Shown in pieces: positions 1 to 12,033 of a stretch of 64,000 nucleotides of DNA. Below the pieces are notes generated by a model. That model was given only the letters and a program-made list of their open reading frames with translations. It was not told the origin of the DNA and did not search any database. Both the position numbers and the translations under genes were made by a program. This DNA comes from Heterohyrax brucei (taxonomy: Eukaryota > Chordata > Mammalia > Hyracoidea > Procaviidae), in contig CM053142.1 of NCBI GenBank assembly GCA_028571685.1, forward strand, positions 197,276,796 through 197,340,795, read 5' to 3'. Every line of letters begins with the position of its first letter. The first letter of the stretch is position 1.

Positions 1-45
1 AATCTAGTCCTTTCCATGTCAATAATTATCTCTAAAGTAGTTAGA

Positions 46-226
46 AGGAGCCCCTGTGGCTCAGTGGTTCAACAGTCACCCACCAATGGCAAGGTCAACA
101 GTTGGAACCCACTGGTAACTTCATGGGAGAAGCACCTGATTATCATCTCCAGCAAACATCACAGCCTAGGAAGCCGTATGGGGCAGCTACACTTTGTAAC
201 GTGGGGTCAGTACAGGCAGCTCAGAA
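46..226 (+). mobile_element. AfroSINE, long variant
   Basis: The stretch opens with 'aggagcccctgtggctcagtgg', a tRNA-like 5' half with an A-box-like 'gtggctcagtgg' followed by 'gttcaac'. It continues with the extra block (catgggagaagcacc) seen in the longer AfroSINE subtype and ends near 'gtggggtcag'. It is strongly diverged. AfroSINEs are non-autonomous and are thought to use RTE LINE machinery. Confidence 0.7.
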
Positions 227-453
227 ATCAATCCCTCTATCTATCCACAGGATGTCTTCCTGCTGACCTCTCACTGGAGGCATGGGAGAGGGTGCAGAGG
301 CTGGGATGCAAGATTGTTAGGAGGAAATAACGCATATAGAATGGAGAGAAAATGTTCTGTCATCGGGCAGGGAGAGCAGTGGGAGCTGCACATAGGCAGG
401 CATGCAAATTTACATGGGGATGTACATTTTCACTCAATCATAATAAAAAAAAA
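227..453 (+). mobile_element. L1 3' end with A-rich tail
   Basis: This is the last part of an afrotherian-type L1 3' UTR. The segment 'catgcaaatttacatgggg' to 'cactcaatcataataaaaa' recurs almost unchanged at 61580-61632 and in diverged form at 33075-33130, so it is a repeat 3' end with an A tail. It is 5'-truncated and non-coding. Confidence 0.7.
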
Positions 454-488
454 TCAATCCCATGGTACTAAGCAGCAACAGAAGACTA

Positions 489-596
489 CAGTAGGGTAGG
501 GTAGAGTAGGGCAGTGTAGGGACAGCAGGGAGGGGTGCAGTAGGGTAGAGAAGAGTAGAGTGGAGTAAAGTAGGGTAGCATAGAACAGAGCAGTGT
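489..596. repeat. Purine-rich (GTAGG/GTAGAG)n low-complexity tract
   Basis: About 110 bp of degenerate five- and six-base units (gtagg, gtagag, gtaaag) on the + strand with almost no C. Open frames on the minus strand here are only the repeat read through. Confidence 0.85.
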
Positions 597-1065
597 GGAG
601 GCTGCTGAGAGAAAGGTTTGGAACCTCTGTGCCTTATCAAGATTTTCTAGGCTAACAGGGGAATGGAGTCTTTTGAAGACCATGGTGCTCACCCCAAAAG
701 AAGCCAGCACACATACCAACTTTCTGGAGCTCTGGCCATAAGTTCTGGGGAATGTGAATTATTCTAGCGACGAGAACAAAACGAAACAGACAGTGGGTAT
801 TCTGGTCCAAGATGATGAAAGTTCAGCATCCCCACTGCGCCAACTGAAGTCTTACCAAAATACTGATGAAGGTGGAAAAAAATACAAAATTCAGGGGGGG
901 GTTGCTTGTTTGTTTAAAATAAAATGGTAATCAAAGTACAGTTTGACAGACAGCCCAGTGCCATAATTTGGGAAACCTCACAGCAGTTTTAAGAAGGTTA
1001 AGGTAGGTGAAGAAGAACTCCGCCAAGCCCGAGCTTCCAAAGTTTGTTCACTCACCAGACGCTGT
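597..1065. other. Unassigned intergenic DNA
   Basis: No coding frame, RNA gene or repeat family that I recognise. It contains a short G8 run near 893-901. Confidence 0.5.
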
Positions 1066-1247
1066 CCTTGTTGTTTTTAGCTGCTGTTGAATCACTTCGG
1101 AGTGTGAAGTGGAACTCAGCTCCATAAGGTTTGCAGGGCTGTGGCCTTTCTGAAGCAGATCACCTGGCTGGTCTCCCAAGGTTCCCCTGGGTGCTTTTGA
1201 ACCATTGACCTTTTAGTTGAGCACTGAACCATCTGCACCACCCAGAT
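1066..1247 (-). mobile_element. AfroSINE, variant with extra central block
   Basis: Read on the minus strand it begins 'gggtggtgcagatgg', with 'tcaaaag' after the tRNA-like half, then the 'gaccagccaggtgatctgcttc' type central block, and ends in the 'gattcaacagcagctaaaa' type tail. It is diverged but all modules are in order. Confidence 0.65.
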
Positions 1248-1429
1248 CATCCAGGGCCCTCCAGGCACGCCATGGAAAAGGGAGTACAGCAGCGGTGAAC
1301 AGCATCAAAAGACACAGAAGTTCTTGCATTCATGAAACTTGCATCCTGGCCGGGGAGAGATAGACAGTTAACAACTTATTAAACGTGAAAGTCGGGACTC
1401 CTCAAAACACCCCAATACCAAAAAAATGA
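1248..1429. other. Short spacer resembling an ancient mammalian repeat
   Basis: The stretch 'gcattcatgaaacttgcatcctgg' through 'gacagttaacaacttattaaa' resembles a widespread old mammalian repeat (pattern: catggagcttacattctag, then agacaataaacaa). I cannot name the family. Confidence 0.3.
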
Positions 1430-1591
1430 AAAAAAAAAAAAGCCTTTGCAGTCAAGTCAACTCTGACTCATAAAGACTCTACAGGACACTGTAAAATAGC
1501 CCTACAATTTCTAAGGAGCTCCTGGTGGATCTGAATGGTTGACGTTTTGATGTGCAGACACAGCACTTAGTGACTATGCTACCAGGGAAAA
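1430..1591 (-). mobile_element. AfroSINE
   Basis: The minus-strand SINE reads from 'ccctggtagcatagtcac' to the 'gagtcagagttgacttgac' 3' half. An A-run at its 3' end (1430-1441) is the usual tail. Confidence 0.75.
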
Positions 1592-2141
1592 CAATCTGCT
1601 GATAAAGCTAAGACAAGAGCTTTACTCACGGGGGCTTGGCTGATGGCTACCTTGGTGGGATCTCAGTAGGACTCAGAGGGAAAAGCAACCATGAGATGTG
1701 TACGAGATTCTCAGACTTGGTTTTAAGATGGACTTCCAGGGCAGAGGTTTGAACAGAATTGGGCAAAGTTCCCGACAACATAGTTTAGTACTGGTAGACC
1801 CAACAAACAGCAAGTTTCTTAGGAAATCTTGAAGATAGGCCATGGTTTCACGAGAGATTGGTTGTCCTACACAGGGTATTTCTGAGCTTTGAACTGGGTA
1901 GACTACTGTTAGAATCAAGCATCCGGGTGAAGTTATGGGATAAAACATGATTGTGTTTGTAACGTTTTCTGGGAGGGAGTTTCCTGGAAGAGGATAGTCA
2001 CAGTAATGCAAACAGCTGTGTGGTTGTAGATACTTTCATTGCCAAAACATAGTAACATGAGAGACTATCAAGAAGAAGTACTAAGAAATCAATACAGATG
2101 TTGTCTATTCAAGAGTTAACCACCACCTCCTCCCCCCCAAA
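1592..2141. other. Unassigned intergenic DNA
   Basis: I see no repeat family, RNA gene or coding pattern. The 112-codon minus-strand open frame at 1673-2011 has no recognisable domain and no splice or promoter context. Confidence 0.5.
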
Positions 2142-2303
2142 AAAAACCAAATCTGTTGTCATCAAGTCAATTCCGACTCATAGCAACCCTAAAGAATGGA
2201 ATAGAACTGTATCATAAGGTTTCCCAGGAGCACCTGGTGTGTTCGAACTGCCTGCCTTTTGGGAGCAGGCATAGCTCTTAACCAACACCCCACCACCATT
2301 TCC
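2142..2303 (-). mobile_element. AfroSINE
   Basis: The minus strand carries the 3' half 'ctatgagtcggaattgactt' and the tRNA-like half with 'gttaagagctatgcctgctc'. An A-rich tail sits at 2138-2147. Confidence 0.8.
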
Positions 2304-2388
2304 AAAGAAAAACAAAAACAAGAGCCTTACTTGGCTGGCTGGCTTGAGGGAAAATGGTGTAGAATAAGGAAGAAGCCTCCACTCAAAC

Positions 2389-2580
2389 AGGAGTTCCTGT
2401 AAATGCTCACCTAAAAGTCAATGGTTCAAACTTGCCCAGTTGTGTCACAGAAGAAAGGCCTGGTGATCTACTTCCACAAAGATTTCAGCCAAGAAAACAC
2501 TATGGGGCCGTTGTCTACTATGACACATGGCCTCTCCATGAGTCAGAATCATTCCACCTTAACAGGTCTTTGGTTTTTAT
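2389..2580 (+). mobile_element. AfroSINE, variant with extra central block
   Basis: It starts 'aggagttcctgtaaatgctc', has the diagnostic central block 'gaagaaaggcctggtgatct', and ends in 'catgagtcagaatcattcc'. It is the same subtype as 1066-1247 and 22104-22299. Confidence 0.75.
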
Positions 2581-2670
2581 ATCTGGATAATTCAAAAGGC
2601 AAACATGAGCCTGAAGTGGAAAACTGAAGGGTTCTGAAAAAACTGGAGGGATTATTAGCAATTTTATAAA

Positions 2671-3494
2671 AATGATTAGATGACATGAAGAAAAACATAG
2701 CATCAGGATTGGAGGAAAACTAATAAACAATCTGTGTTATGCAGATAACACGAACTTGCTTGCTGAAAGACAACTTCAGGCATGCTATTGTGAATACCAA
2801 AAACTACAGCCTTCAGTGTGGGTTGCACTTTAACACACACAAAATATTCCTCACAACAGAACCAACACCAACATCATAATAAACAGAGAAAAAACTGAAA
2901 AAGCTGTCAGATTTCATTTCACTTGGATCTACACTCAACACCCACACAAGCAGCAGTCAAGAAATCAGAATGTGCATGACATTGGGAAAATCAGCGATGA
3001 CAGACATCTTCAAAGAGTTAAAAGCAAAGATAACACTTTAGGGACTAGGGTGTGCCTGACCCAAGAAGTGGTGTTTCCAGTTACCTCACATGCATGAGAA
3101 AACAAGACAATGAATAAGGACGATTGAAGAAGAATTGATGTCTTTGCATTACAGTGTTGACCAAGAATAATGGATATACTGTGGACTGCTGAAAGACAGA
3201 ACAAATCTGTACTGGAAGATGTATGTCCAGAATGCTCCCCAGAAGCAAGCTTGGTGAGACTGTGGCTCACATACTTTGGGCAAGTTATCTGGAGGGACTG
3301 CCCCCAGAGAAGGACGTCATGCTTGGTAAGGTAAAGGGTTAGTGAGAAAGAGAAAGACGGCCAGACAGCAAGGACCTCAAGCATGAACAGCTGTAACAGC
3401 GGTGCAGAACCAGGCAGTGGCGGCTGTTGCATTCTGTTGTTCACAAAGTCACTGTGAGCTGGAACCAACTCAGTGGCACCTAAAACAACAACAA
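2671..3494 (+). mobile_element. RTE-clade LINE, 5'-truncated 3' fragment
   Basis: This is the last ~820 bp of an RTE (BovB/RTE1-type) element, from the RT catalytic box onward. The box at about 2727-2750 reads as YADN rather than YADD. The C-terminal block with 'cttggatctaca...cagcagtcaagaaatc' and the 'gtggcacctaaaacaacaac' tail follow. Many stops and frameshifts make it non-functional. It lies tail-to-tail with the minus-strand copy starting at 4100. Confidence 0.9.
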
Positions 3495-4008
3495 TATAAA
3501 AATGAGAAAAGTGTCACCTTCGTGATAAAAGAGCAGCATGTTACGAGCAGGGACTGGGCCAGTCTGAAAGATGAAGTTTAATGAACTGAGGGGACAAAAA
3601 TCACACAGAAACAAAGAACTAAATAGAATACTTAAAATCCACATGAGGAAGCATGAGGAGAAAAATTGATACTGCCAAAAAGGAATGAGAAGTATAAAAT
3701 TTAAATGGGAATACACTAAGCAATTCTAGAGGGAAGGCAAGAGGAGCAGAAAATAATAACACAGTGCATGTGTGTGTACTTCTGAGACTTAGAAAAAAAA
3801 GGTCATCTCGTTGAGTTCTGGCTGTGACAGGTTTTTCTGAAGGCCAGAATTCAATGGGACTCCATTTTTCTGTGTTTCACAAGTTTTCCACCTTTGATAG
3901 GTACAGTCTTAACTGTTCTCTAGCACTCATTTTAGTGGAAAATATTTGAGTTTTCCTTCTCTGACAGGTTCCTGCTTATATAGCTTCCAGCTTTTGCTGG
4001 TTGCAGTA
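3495..4008. other. Unassigned spacer between two RTE copies
   Basis: A/T-rich, non-coding, no repeat recognised. It separates the tails of two oppositely oriented RTE copies. Confidence 0.5.
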
Positions 4009-4033
4009 TGCACACACACACACACTCACTCAC
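4009..4033. repeat. (CA)n / CACT microsatellite
   Basis: About seven CA units followed by 'ctcactcac'. Confidence 0.9.
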
Positions 4034-4099
4034 ATATAAATACACTATAATTAGGGTACAGAACATTGACAACATACTATTAGTACATGTAATAGACAT

Positions 4100-6456
4100 T
4101 GTTGTTAGGTGACAGTGAATCGGTTCTGACTCACAGAAACTCGATGTACAGCAGAATGACATTCTCCAGTCCTGCGGCATCCTCACAATCCTTGCTGTCC
4201 TTGATCACATTGTTGCAGTCAAGGGATCAATCCACCCCGTTGAGGGACTTCTTCTTTTTCACTAACCCTCTGCTTTACCAACCATGATGTCCTTCTCCAG
4301 GGACTGATTGCCCTGATAACAGGTCCGAAGTACATGAGACATAGTCTCTCCATTCTTGCTTCTAAGGAGCATTCTGAGTCTACTTCTTCCAAGACAGATA
4401 GTTCATTATTCTGACAGTCTATGGTATATTCAATATTCTTCTCTAACTCCACAGTATTAGAGGTATACATTCTTCTTTGGTCTTCCTCATTCATTGTCCA
4501 GCTTCTGCACGCGTACGAGACGACTGCAAACACCATGGCTTGGGTAAGGTGCGCCCTGGACACTGAAGTGATAGCTTTGCTTTTCAACATAGTAAAGAGG
4601 TCCCTTGTAGCAAATTTGCTCAGCACCATACATCTTTGGATTTCTTGACTCCTGGCAACGTGAGTGTTAACTATGGATCCAAGTAAAATGAAATTCTTGA
4701 TTGACAGTCTTTTTTCGACTTTTTATCATGCTGCTTACTGGTCCAGTTGTGAGGATTTTTGTTTTCCGTACATTGAGATGTGTTCCACACTGAAAGCTTT
4801 AGTCCTTCATCCTTATCAGTAAGTGCTTCAAGTCCTCTTAACTTTCAGCTAGCAAGATTGCGTCATCTGCCTAACACACGTTGTTAAATGAGTTTTCCTC
4901 CAATCCAGTTGCCCTGTTCTTCTTCCTGTAGTCCAGCTTCTCAGGTTATTTGCTCAGAGTACAGGTTGAATAGGTGTGGTGAAGGGATAGCAACCCCAGT
5001 GCATAAGTTTCTTGACTTCAAATCAATCAGTGTCTCCTGTTCTGTTAGAATAACTGCCTCTGACCTATGTAGAGGTTCTTACGAGGACCACTAAGTGTTC
5101 TGAAATTCCCGTTCTCCACAATGTTATCCGTAATTTATTACGATCCATATGGTCAAAGCCTTTGTATGGTCCATAAAATACAGATAAGCATCTTTCTGGT
5201 ACTCTGTGCTTTCATCCAGATTCTAGCTGACATCAGCAGTGATATTCCTGGTTCCTTATCCTCTTCTGAATCCAGCCTGAATTTTTGGAAGTAACCTGTT
5301 GATATACTGCTACAAAAAATTTGAATAATCTTCAGAAACATTTCATTTCTGTGTGACATGAATCTTGATTGATGATTTCCACATTCTCTTGGATTACTTT
5401 TCTTTGAACTAGGCATGAATATGGACTTCCTCCAGTTGGTTAGCTGCATTCCAAATTTCTTGGCATAGACAAGTGAGCTCTTCCTGAACTTCATCTATTT
5501 GTTAAAACATTTTATTGCTATTCTGTCAGTTCCTGAAGCCTTGCTTTCCATGAACACCTTCAGTGCAGCTTGCAATTCTTCCTTCAGTACCATTGACTCC
5601 TGATGACATGCTACCTCTTGAAATGATTGACCATCTACCTTTTCTTTTTGGTATAATGACTGTGTTTTCTTTCCACAATCTTTTTGTTCTTCCTGCATTT
5701 AATATTTTCCCTGTGGAGTTCTTCAATAATGCAACTCTAAGAGTAAACTATTTTTTTTGTTCCTTCATCCTGAGAAATGCCAGGCGTGTTCTTCTCCTTT
5801 GGTTTGCTGTCTCCAGGTTTTAGCACGCTCGGTTATCAGACTGTACTCTGTCTTCTCAGGCCACCCTTTGAAATTGGTGTTCAGCTCTTTTACTTCACTA
5901 TTTCTTCCTTTCACTTTAACTACTAGATGTTCAAGAGCAAGTTTCAGAATCTCTTCTGATATCCGTTTTGTTCTTTCTTTTCTTTCTTCCCTGTCTTTCT
6001 AACGACCTCTTACTTTCTTCATGTATGATGTTCATGTCGTTCCACAACTTCGATCAATTTCGATTTTCTTAGATTCATAGTTTACACATTCCATGTTCTT
6101 ATTAACAGATATTTGCACCTGTTTCTTCTCATTTTGTGTTGTACCACATGAGCAAACACAGACCCTGAAAGCTGAACTACCTCTGTGTTGTTAAGGTCAA
6201 CTTTACTTTGAGGAAGCAGCTCTTCTCTAGTCCTCTTCTGAGTGCTTTCCAACCCAAGGTCTCATCTTCTGGTGCTACATCAGACAGTATTCCACTGCCT
6301 TTCTTAAGGTTTTCACTGGCTACTTCCTTTCAGAAGGTCCCTCTTTCTAGTCTGTCTTAGTCTGGAAGGTCACTGGAAACCTGTCTGTCTGGGTGATCCT
6401 GCTTATATTTGAATACTGGTGGTGTAACTTGCAGCACCACAGCAACACACAAGCCC
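4100..6456 (-). mobile_element. RTE-clade LINE with internally deleted endonuclease region
   Basis: It is read on the minus strand. The 5' end lies near 6456 (ggcttgtgtgttgctgtgg) and the 3' end at 4100 (cctaacaac). The RT part is present but decayed, and the catalytic region near 4880 reads as an ADD-like box preceded by a stop. Around 6050-6062 the sequence jumps from the 5' UTR/ORF start (...aaaatcgaaattgatcg...) straight to the linker encoding the 'HEESKR'-type motif. The expected apurinic endonuclease coding region (roughly 0.8 kb in the family) is therefore missing. Both element ends are kept. Confidence 0.85.
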
Positions 6457-6740
6457 TGACAGTACTAAAAACCAACAGATGATATTAATAATATATTGAT
6501 AATATGTGTTGTTATATAATATACAGCAATTTGCATATATCAAATGGCTTAAATGTAATATATAGTATACACACATATACAAGAATATATTATGCCAGTT
6601 TACACAATCTCTTTCAGAAAATAGAAAGGGAAACACTTTCAAATTAATTTCATGAGTCTAGCATAATCATGATACCCAGACCTACCTTTCTGCACAGGTC
6701 AGCGAGCATTAAATGCGGCACTGTGCTATATTTACTAGAA
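6457..6740. other. AT-rich unassigned DNA
   Basis: Strongly A+T-rich, with 'aatatattgataatatg' and similar runs. No feature recognised. Confidence 0.5.
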
Positions 6741-7160
6741 AAACAAAAACTGGAAACAACCTAAATATCTACCAACAGCAGAATGGATGAATGCATCACA
6801 TTCATTCAGTCAGACACAACTCTAAATCACCTTTATGCGTTTCAGCAGGGATGAATCTCAAAAAGTAATGTTGAACAAATGTATCAAGCCACAGATTAAC
6901 AAACAGGGAATTATTCTGTTTAAAGTAGATGAAACTAAAAACTCTATTGTTTGGGGACATGTTAGTAGGAGTAAAACTATAGAGAAAAGTAAGGAAATTA
7001 TTAACACATAATCCAGAAAGTGGTACTTCCAAGGGACAATGAGGGAGACGCAGTGAAGATCGCTTCTGTGACACAGGAGACAGAGTGTTTGTTATGCTCA
7101 CGAGTAGCTTACTAGATATTCATTTTTATAATTAATGCTTTAAAAACTACTTGAAATTTT
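6741..7160 (+). mobile_element. Old L1 3' end (L1M-like)
   Basis: It contains the typical end of ORF2/3' UTR of old L1s: 'ggaaacaacctaaatatctacc', 'gatgaatctcaaaaagtaatg', then a stretch matching 'gtggtacttccaagggacaatgagg'. It is diverged and non-coding. Confidence 0.6.
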
Positions 7161-8330
7161 AGCACTATTGTGTACATGTATTAATTTTATAACTTATAAA
7201 TTGTTTTAAAATTTTAGATAACTATACTGCCCAAATAAAAAAAATTTATTCAAATTTTGAAAGAACAAACCTCACCTATTTCCTATTTATAAGGTATACA
7301 CCTAAAACTATATGCCATTAACATCTTTAATTACAAAAAACAATGAAAAGACAAATAAAAATAAACCTAAAAATATTGTGGCTGATCTTATCAACATTAA
7401 CCCAATAACCAATTTAAGACTGAATATTAGTACAGAGTAGGTGTTCAAATGACTGATGAAATGCTACATATTATCACAGTGTATGCAATAATATTTCTTT
7501 TTCAATATATAAAGCAAAATACAAGAAGATAAAGTAGAAATATTCAGAAAAACACCATTTGGGGAAACATTAGCTGATGTATTTATGCATTTGATACAAC
7601 AAATACTCACAAATTATATTTTAAAAGCTCTGGACAAGTAATTAATATATTTAATTGCACAGGAAATATTTCATGAAGGAAATCACATATTATGCCACAA
7701 ATGCAAATAGACCATGAGTTTGATAGCCTACACAAATAAAACACTATGTGAAGAATCATCCTTGATGAGGTCAAAATACTAGCCGAGAACACTACAAACA
7801 AAGTTGCAAATAAAAGGGATGTAAATCCAGGAACTAGAGAAAGGAAGCATTTTTTGCTAATAAATCTCGGACTGAAGATGGAAATCAAAACAGAAACTCT
7901 AATTCACAAAGAAAATGAATTTGAGAACTCTAAGAATGGCAACATCTCCTCTCTAATGAAATCTCACAACTTTAGAATTATTTTCTGTTTAAAAAAAACA
8001 ACAAAGGTAAACAAAATGAGCCCTACATCTAAGAAATTAGGAAATGGCAAAGGAAATCGGGATGAAATTAATTAATTCAAAAACAGAAAGCAATAGTTTG
8101 GAAACAGGAATACAATAGAATTAATAGTTCAATTCAAGGATCTTTCTTACAGAAAAACCAATACAGCAGAGAAATCCCTGACGATACTAATTAACAATAG
8201 AGAGTCATTTAAGAGATACAAGATATAAACAAGCATAGACAGGAAAACAAAATTATTTGTATTTACATACTAAAGTCTAGAACATCTAGCAGAAGCGGAT
8301 CATTTTTCAGGGAATGACGATGTTATACGT
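7161..8330 (+). other. AT-rich DNA, possibly degenerate L1
   Basis: The + strand is A-rich throughout, with codon-like L1 flavour (gaaatcaaaacagaaactc, aagaatggcaacatctcc), but I cannot align a specific L1 segment with certainty. No intact ORF and no other feature seen. Confidence 0.35.
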
Positions 8331-8355
8331 TGAACTGTGTACCCCTAAAAAGATC
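8331..8355 (+). mobile_element. MLT1-type LTR, 5' edge, interrupted
   Basis: 'tgttatacgttgaactgtg' plus 'tacccctaaaa' is the canonical 5' edge of MLT1/MaLR LTRs. The LTR is then broken, and its body resumes at 12034 (see there). Confidence 0.6.
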
Positions 8356-8389
8356 AGGTAGTGGGGGTAACAGCATCAGATAAGGAGGG

Positions 8390-8827
8390 TGTCATGGATT
8401 GTATCGAGTCCCCTTGAAAAATCTACGTATTGATTTGACTTGGCTATGAGTACCAATATGGTGTGACTCCTCCCACGTGTTGTAAATCCTGCCTCTGTAA
8501 TGTTCATTAGGGAGAATGGGCAGCAGTTGTGCAGTTGTACTAGCTTGTGGGAAAAGAAGGAGAGAAGTGAACAAAGTTGGGAACCTCGTATCACCAAGAA
8601 GGCAGCACCAAGAGCAGAAGACATCCTTCAGACCCGAGATTCCTGTGCTGAGATGCTGTCGTTGGCTTTGGACTCAGCCTACTGGACCGTGGTAATGTCT
8701 CTCATTGAATGGACTTCTAACTCGGGAATGGATTTGTGGCTTACTGGACTGTGCCAATAAAATTTCTCTCCATAAAGCCTTCCACTTATGGTATTCTCTG
8801 TTAGAGCAGTGCCAGGTGACTAAAATA
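8390..8827 (+). mobile_element. Solo ERVL-MaLR LTR
   Basis: It starts TGTCATGGATTG and ends GTGACTAAAATA. Internally it has 'cagcaccaagagcagaag', 'gcttactggactgtg' and an 'aataaaatttctc' polyadenylation-like site. It is the same subfamily as the LTRs at 13717 and 15191 and has no internal sequence attached. Confidence 0.8.
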
Positions 8828-8865
8828 GAAGGCAAAGATAGAGTGAGCAGCCCCACTTACCTGTC

Positions 8866-11800
8866 TGTGGAGGCTTGCTTGTTGCTGTGACCCTGGAAGC
8901 TATGACACTGGTATTTAGGCATCAACAGGGTTCCCCCATGGTGAACAGGTTTCAGCTGAGCTTCCAGACTAAGACAGACTAGGGAGAAGGACCCAGCAGT
9001 CTACTTCTGAAAAGAAGTAGTCAGGGAAAAATCTCACGAATAGCAGCAGAACATTGTCAGATATAGTGCCTCTAAATGAGCCCCCCAGGTTGAGAGGCAC
9101 TCAGAAGAAACTGGGGAAGAGCTGCCTCCTCAAAGTAGAGTCGATCTTAATGATGTGGATGGAGTAAGACCTTCAGGATCTTGGCTCACTGATGTGGTGT
9201 GACTCGAGAAGAAATAGCTGCAAACATCCATTAACAATCACGACATGGAGTGTACATAGTACTAATCTAGGAAAACGGAAATCAACAAAAATCAAATGGA
9301 ACACATAAACATTGATATCCTAGGCATTAGTGGGCTGAAATGGACTGCGACCAGCCATTTTGAATCCAACAACCACATGTTGTACCACGCTGAGAACGAA
9401 AACCTGAACAGCAACAGCGTTGCATTCATCATCAAAAAGAAAAAGTTTCAAGATCCATCCTGAAGTACAATGCTGTCAGTAATAGAATAATATCCATATG
9501 GCTACAAGGAAGGACAGTTAATATGACTATTATTCAATTTAATGCAGCAACCGCTAAGGCCAAAGATGAAGAGACTGAAGAATTTTACCAACTTCTGCAG
9601 TCTGAAATTGATGGAACACGCAATCAGGATGCATTGATAATTAGTGCCAGCATTTGAAACAAAGAAGTAGGATCAGTAGCTGGAAAATACGGCCTCGGTG
9701 ATAGAATTAATGCCAGAGATCACATGATAGAATTTTGCAAGACTAACGACTTTTCCATTGCAAATATCTTTTTTAACCAACACAGTGACTGTACACATGG
9801 AGTTCACCAGATGGAATACACAGGAACCATGTTGACTACATCTGTGGAAAAAGACAATGGAAAAGCTCCATATCAGCAGTCAGAACAAGACCAGGTGCTG
9901 ACTGTGGCACAGATCATCAATTGCTTATATGCAAATTCAAACTGGAACTGAAGAAAATTAGAACAAGTCCACAAAAGCCAAAGCATGACTCTGAGTATAT
10001 GGTTCCTGGGTTTAAATACCATCTCAAGAACAGATTTGATGTGTTGATTACTAAGGACTGAAGACCAGATGAACTGTGTGATGACATCAAAGACATCAGC
10101 CATCAAGAGAGCAAGAGGTCATTAAAAAGACAGGAAAGAAAGAAAGGACCAAATTCAGTATCAAAAGCGACTCTGAAACATGCTCTTGAATGTCAAGAAG
10201 CTAAAGCAAAAGGAATGGCAAAGTTAAAGACCTAAACAGAAGATTTCAAAGGGCATCTTGAGAAAACAAAATGAAGTGTTACAGTGACACACGCAAAGAG
10301 CTGGAAGTGGCAAACCAGAAGAGAAGAACACGTTCTACATTTCTCAGGCTGCAAGAACGGAAGAAAAAAATTCAAGCTTTGAACTGCAACAGGGAAAATT
10401 ATTAACTGACTCAGGAAGTATCAAAAGAAGATGGAAGGAGTATATAGAGTCGTTATACCAGAAAGAACTGGCCGATGTTCAGCCATCTGAAGAGGTAGCT
10501 CATGATCAGGAACCGATGGTACTGAAGGAAGAAGTTGAGGCTGCACTGAAGATACAGACAAAAGACACAGCTCCAGAATTGATGGAATATCAATCAAGAC
10601 ATTTCAACAAACACATTCAACACTCGAAGTGCTCACTCATCTATGCCAAGAGATTTGGAGGACAGCTACCTGGCCAACTGATGGGAAGAGAGTCATATTT
10701 ATGCCCATTCCAAAGAAAGGTGATCCAACTGAATGCAGAAACTACTGAACAATATCATTAATATCACACACAAGTAAAATTTTGCTCAAGATCATTCAAA
10801 AGTGACTACAACAGTATTTTAACAAGGAACTGCCAGAAATTCAAGCTGGATTCAGAAGAGGATGCAGTAACAGGGATCCTGCTGTCAATGTCAGGTATAT
10901 CTTGGATGAAAGCAGAGAATACCAGCAAGATGTTTACTTGTATTTCATTGACTATGCAAAAGCTTTCAACTGTGTGGATCATAATAAATTACGGCTAACA
11001 TTGCAGAGAATGGAATTCCAGAGCACCTAACTGTGCTCTAAAGGAATCTGTACATGGATCAAGAGGCAGTTGTGAGAACAAAACAAGGGGGCCATGCATG
11101 GTTTAAAGTCAGGAAAGGCGAGCATCATACCTTTTCACCACACTTTTTAAATCTGTATTGCCAAAGCCAAGCCAAGTGCCGGTGAGTCAGATTACAAACA
11201 AATAATCTGAGAAGCTTGATTACATGAAGAAGAATGAGGCATCAGAATTGGAGCACAACTCATTAACAACCTGCATTATGCAGACAACACCACCATACTT
11301 GCTGGAAGTGGAGGAGATTTGGAACACTTACTGATGAAGATCAAGGAACGCAGGTTTCAGTATGTGTTGCACTTCAACATCAAGAAAACAAAAATCCTCA
11401 CAACATCATCATAAATGGAGAACAGATTGAGGTTGTCAAGGATTTCATTTTACTTCGTTCTATAATCAATGCCCGTGCAAACAGCAGTCAAGAAATCAAA
11501 AGACGCATTGCATTGGGAAAATCTGCTGCAAAGGATCTCTTTAAAGCACTGAAAAATGGAAATGTCACCTTGAAGACTAAATTGTGCCTGACCCAACCCA
11601 TGGTATTTTCAACTGCATCATATGCATACAAAAGCTGGACAATGAACAAAGAAGACAGAAGAAGAATTGATATCTTTGAACTATGGTGTTGGAGAAGAAT
11701 GTTGAATGTACCACAGACCACCCAAAGAACAAACAGAACTGTTCTGGAAGAAGTACAACCAGAGTGCTCCTTGGAAGCAAAGACAGCAGGACTGCATCTT

Positions 11801-12032
11801 ACATACTTTGGAAGTTGTCAAGAAGAATCAGTCCCTGGAGAAGGACACCATGCTTGGTAGGGTGGAGGGTCAGTGAAAAAGAGGAAGACCCTCGTTGAAA
11901 TGGATTGACACAGTGGCTGCCACAATAAAAACAATTGTGGGCATGATGCAGGACCAGGCAGTGCTTCATTCTGTTGTTCATAGGGTTGCTATGAGTAGGA
12001 ACCAACTCAACTGCACCTAACAACAACAACAA
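8866..12032 (+). mobile_element. Near-full-length RTE-clade (BovB/RTE1-type) LINE, degenerate
   Basis: This is the longest RTE copy in the window, about 3.17 kb from the 5' end (aggcttgcttgttgctgtgac) to the (caa)n tail. The order is 5' UTR, apurinic-like endonuclease (roughly 9290-9960; 'isglkwt'-type motif near 9330 and a Tyr-Ile-Cys-Gly-Lys-like region near 9835), linker (10020-10450), reverse transcriptase (about 10500-11350) and C-terminal part (11350-11990). The RT 'FIDYAKAF.C' motif is visible near 10945. The catalytic box near 11280 reads YADN instead of YADD. Stops and frameshifts leave only short open pieces (the longest is 115 codons at 11513-11860). It is a dead copy inserted in an older MLT1 LTR. 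Confidence 0.93.
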
Positions 12033-12033
12033 C

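Noticed and set aside
9724-9951. Functional RTE endonuclease
   Set aside because: Only 75 codons are open. Frames are interrupted before and after, and the RT box is mutated, so the element is dead.
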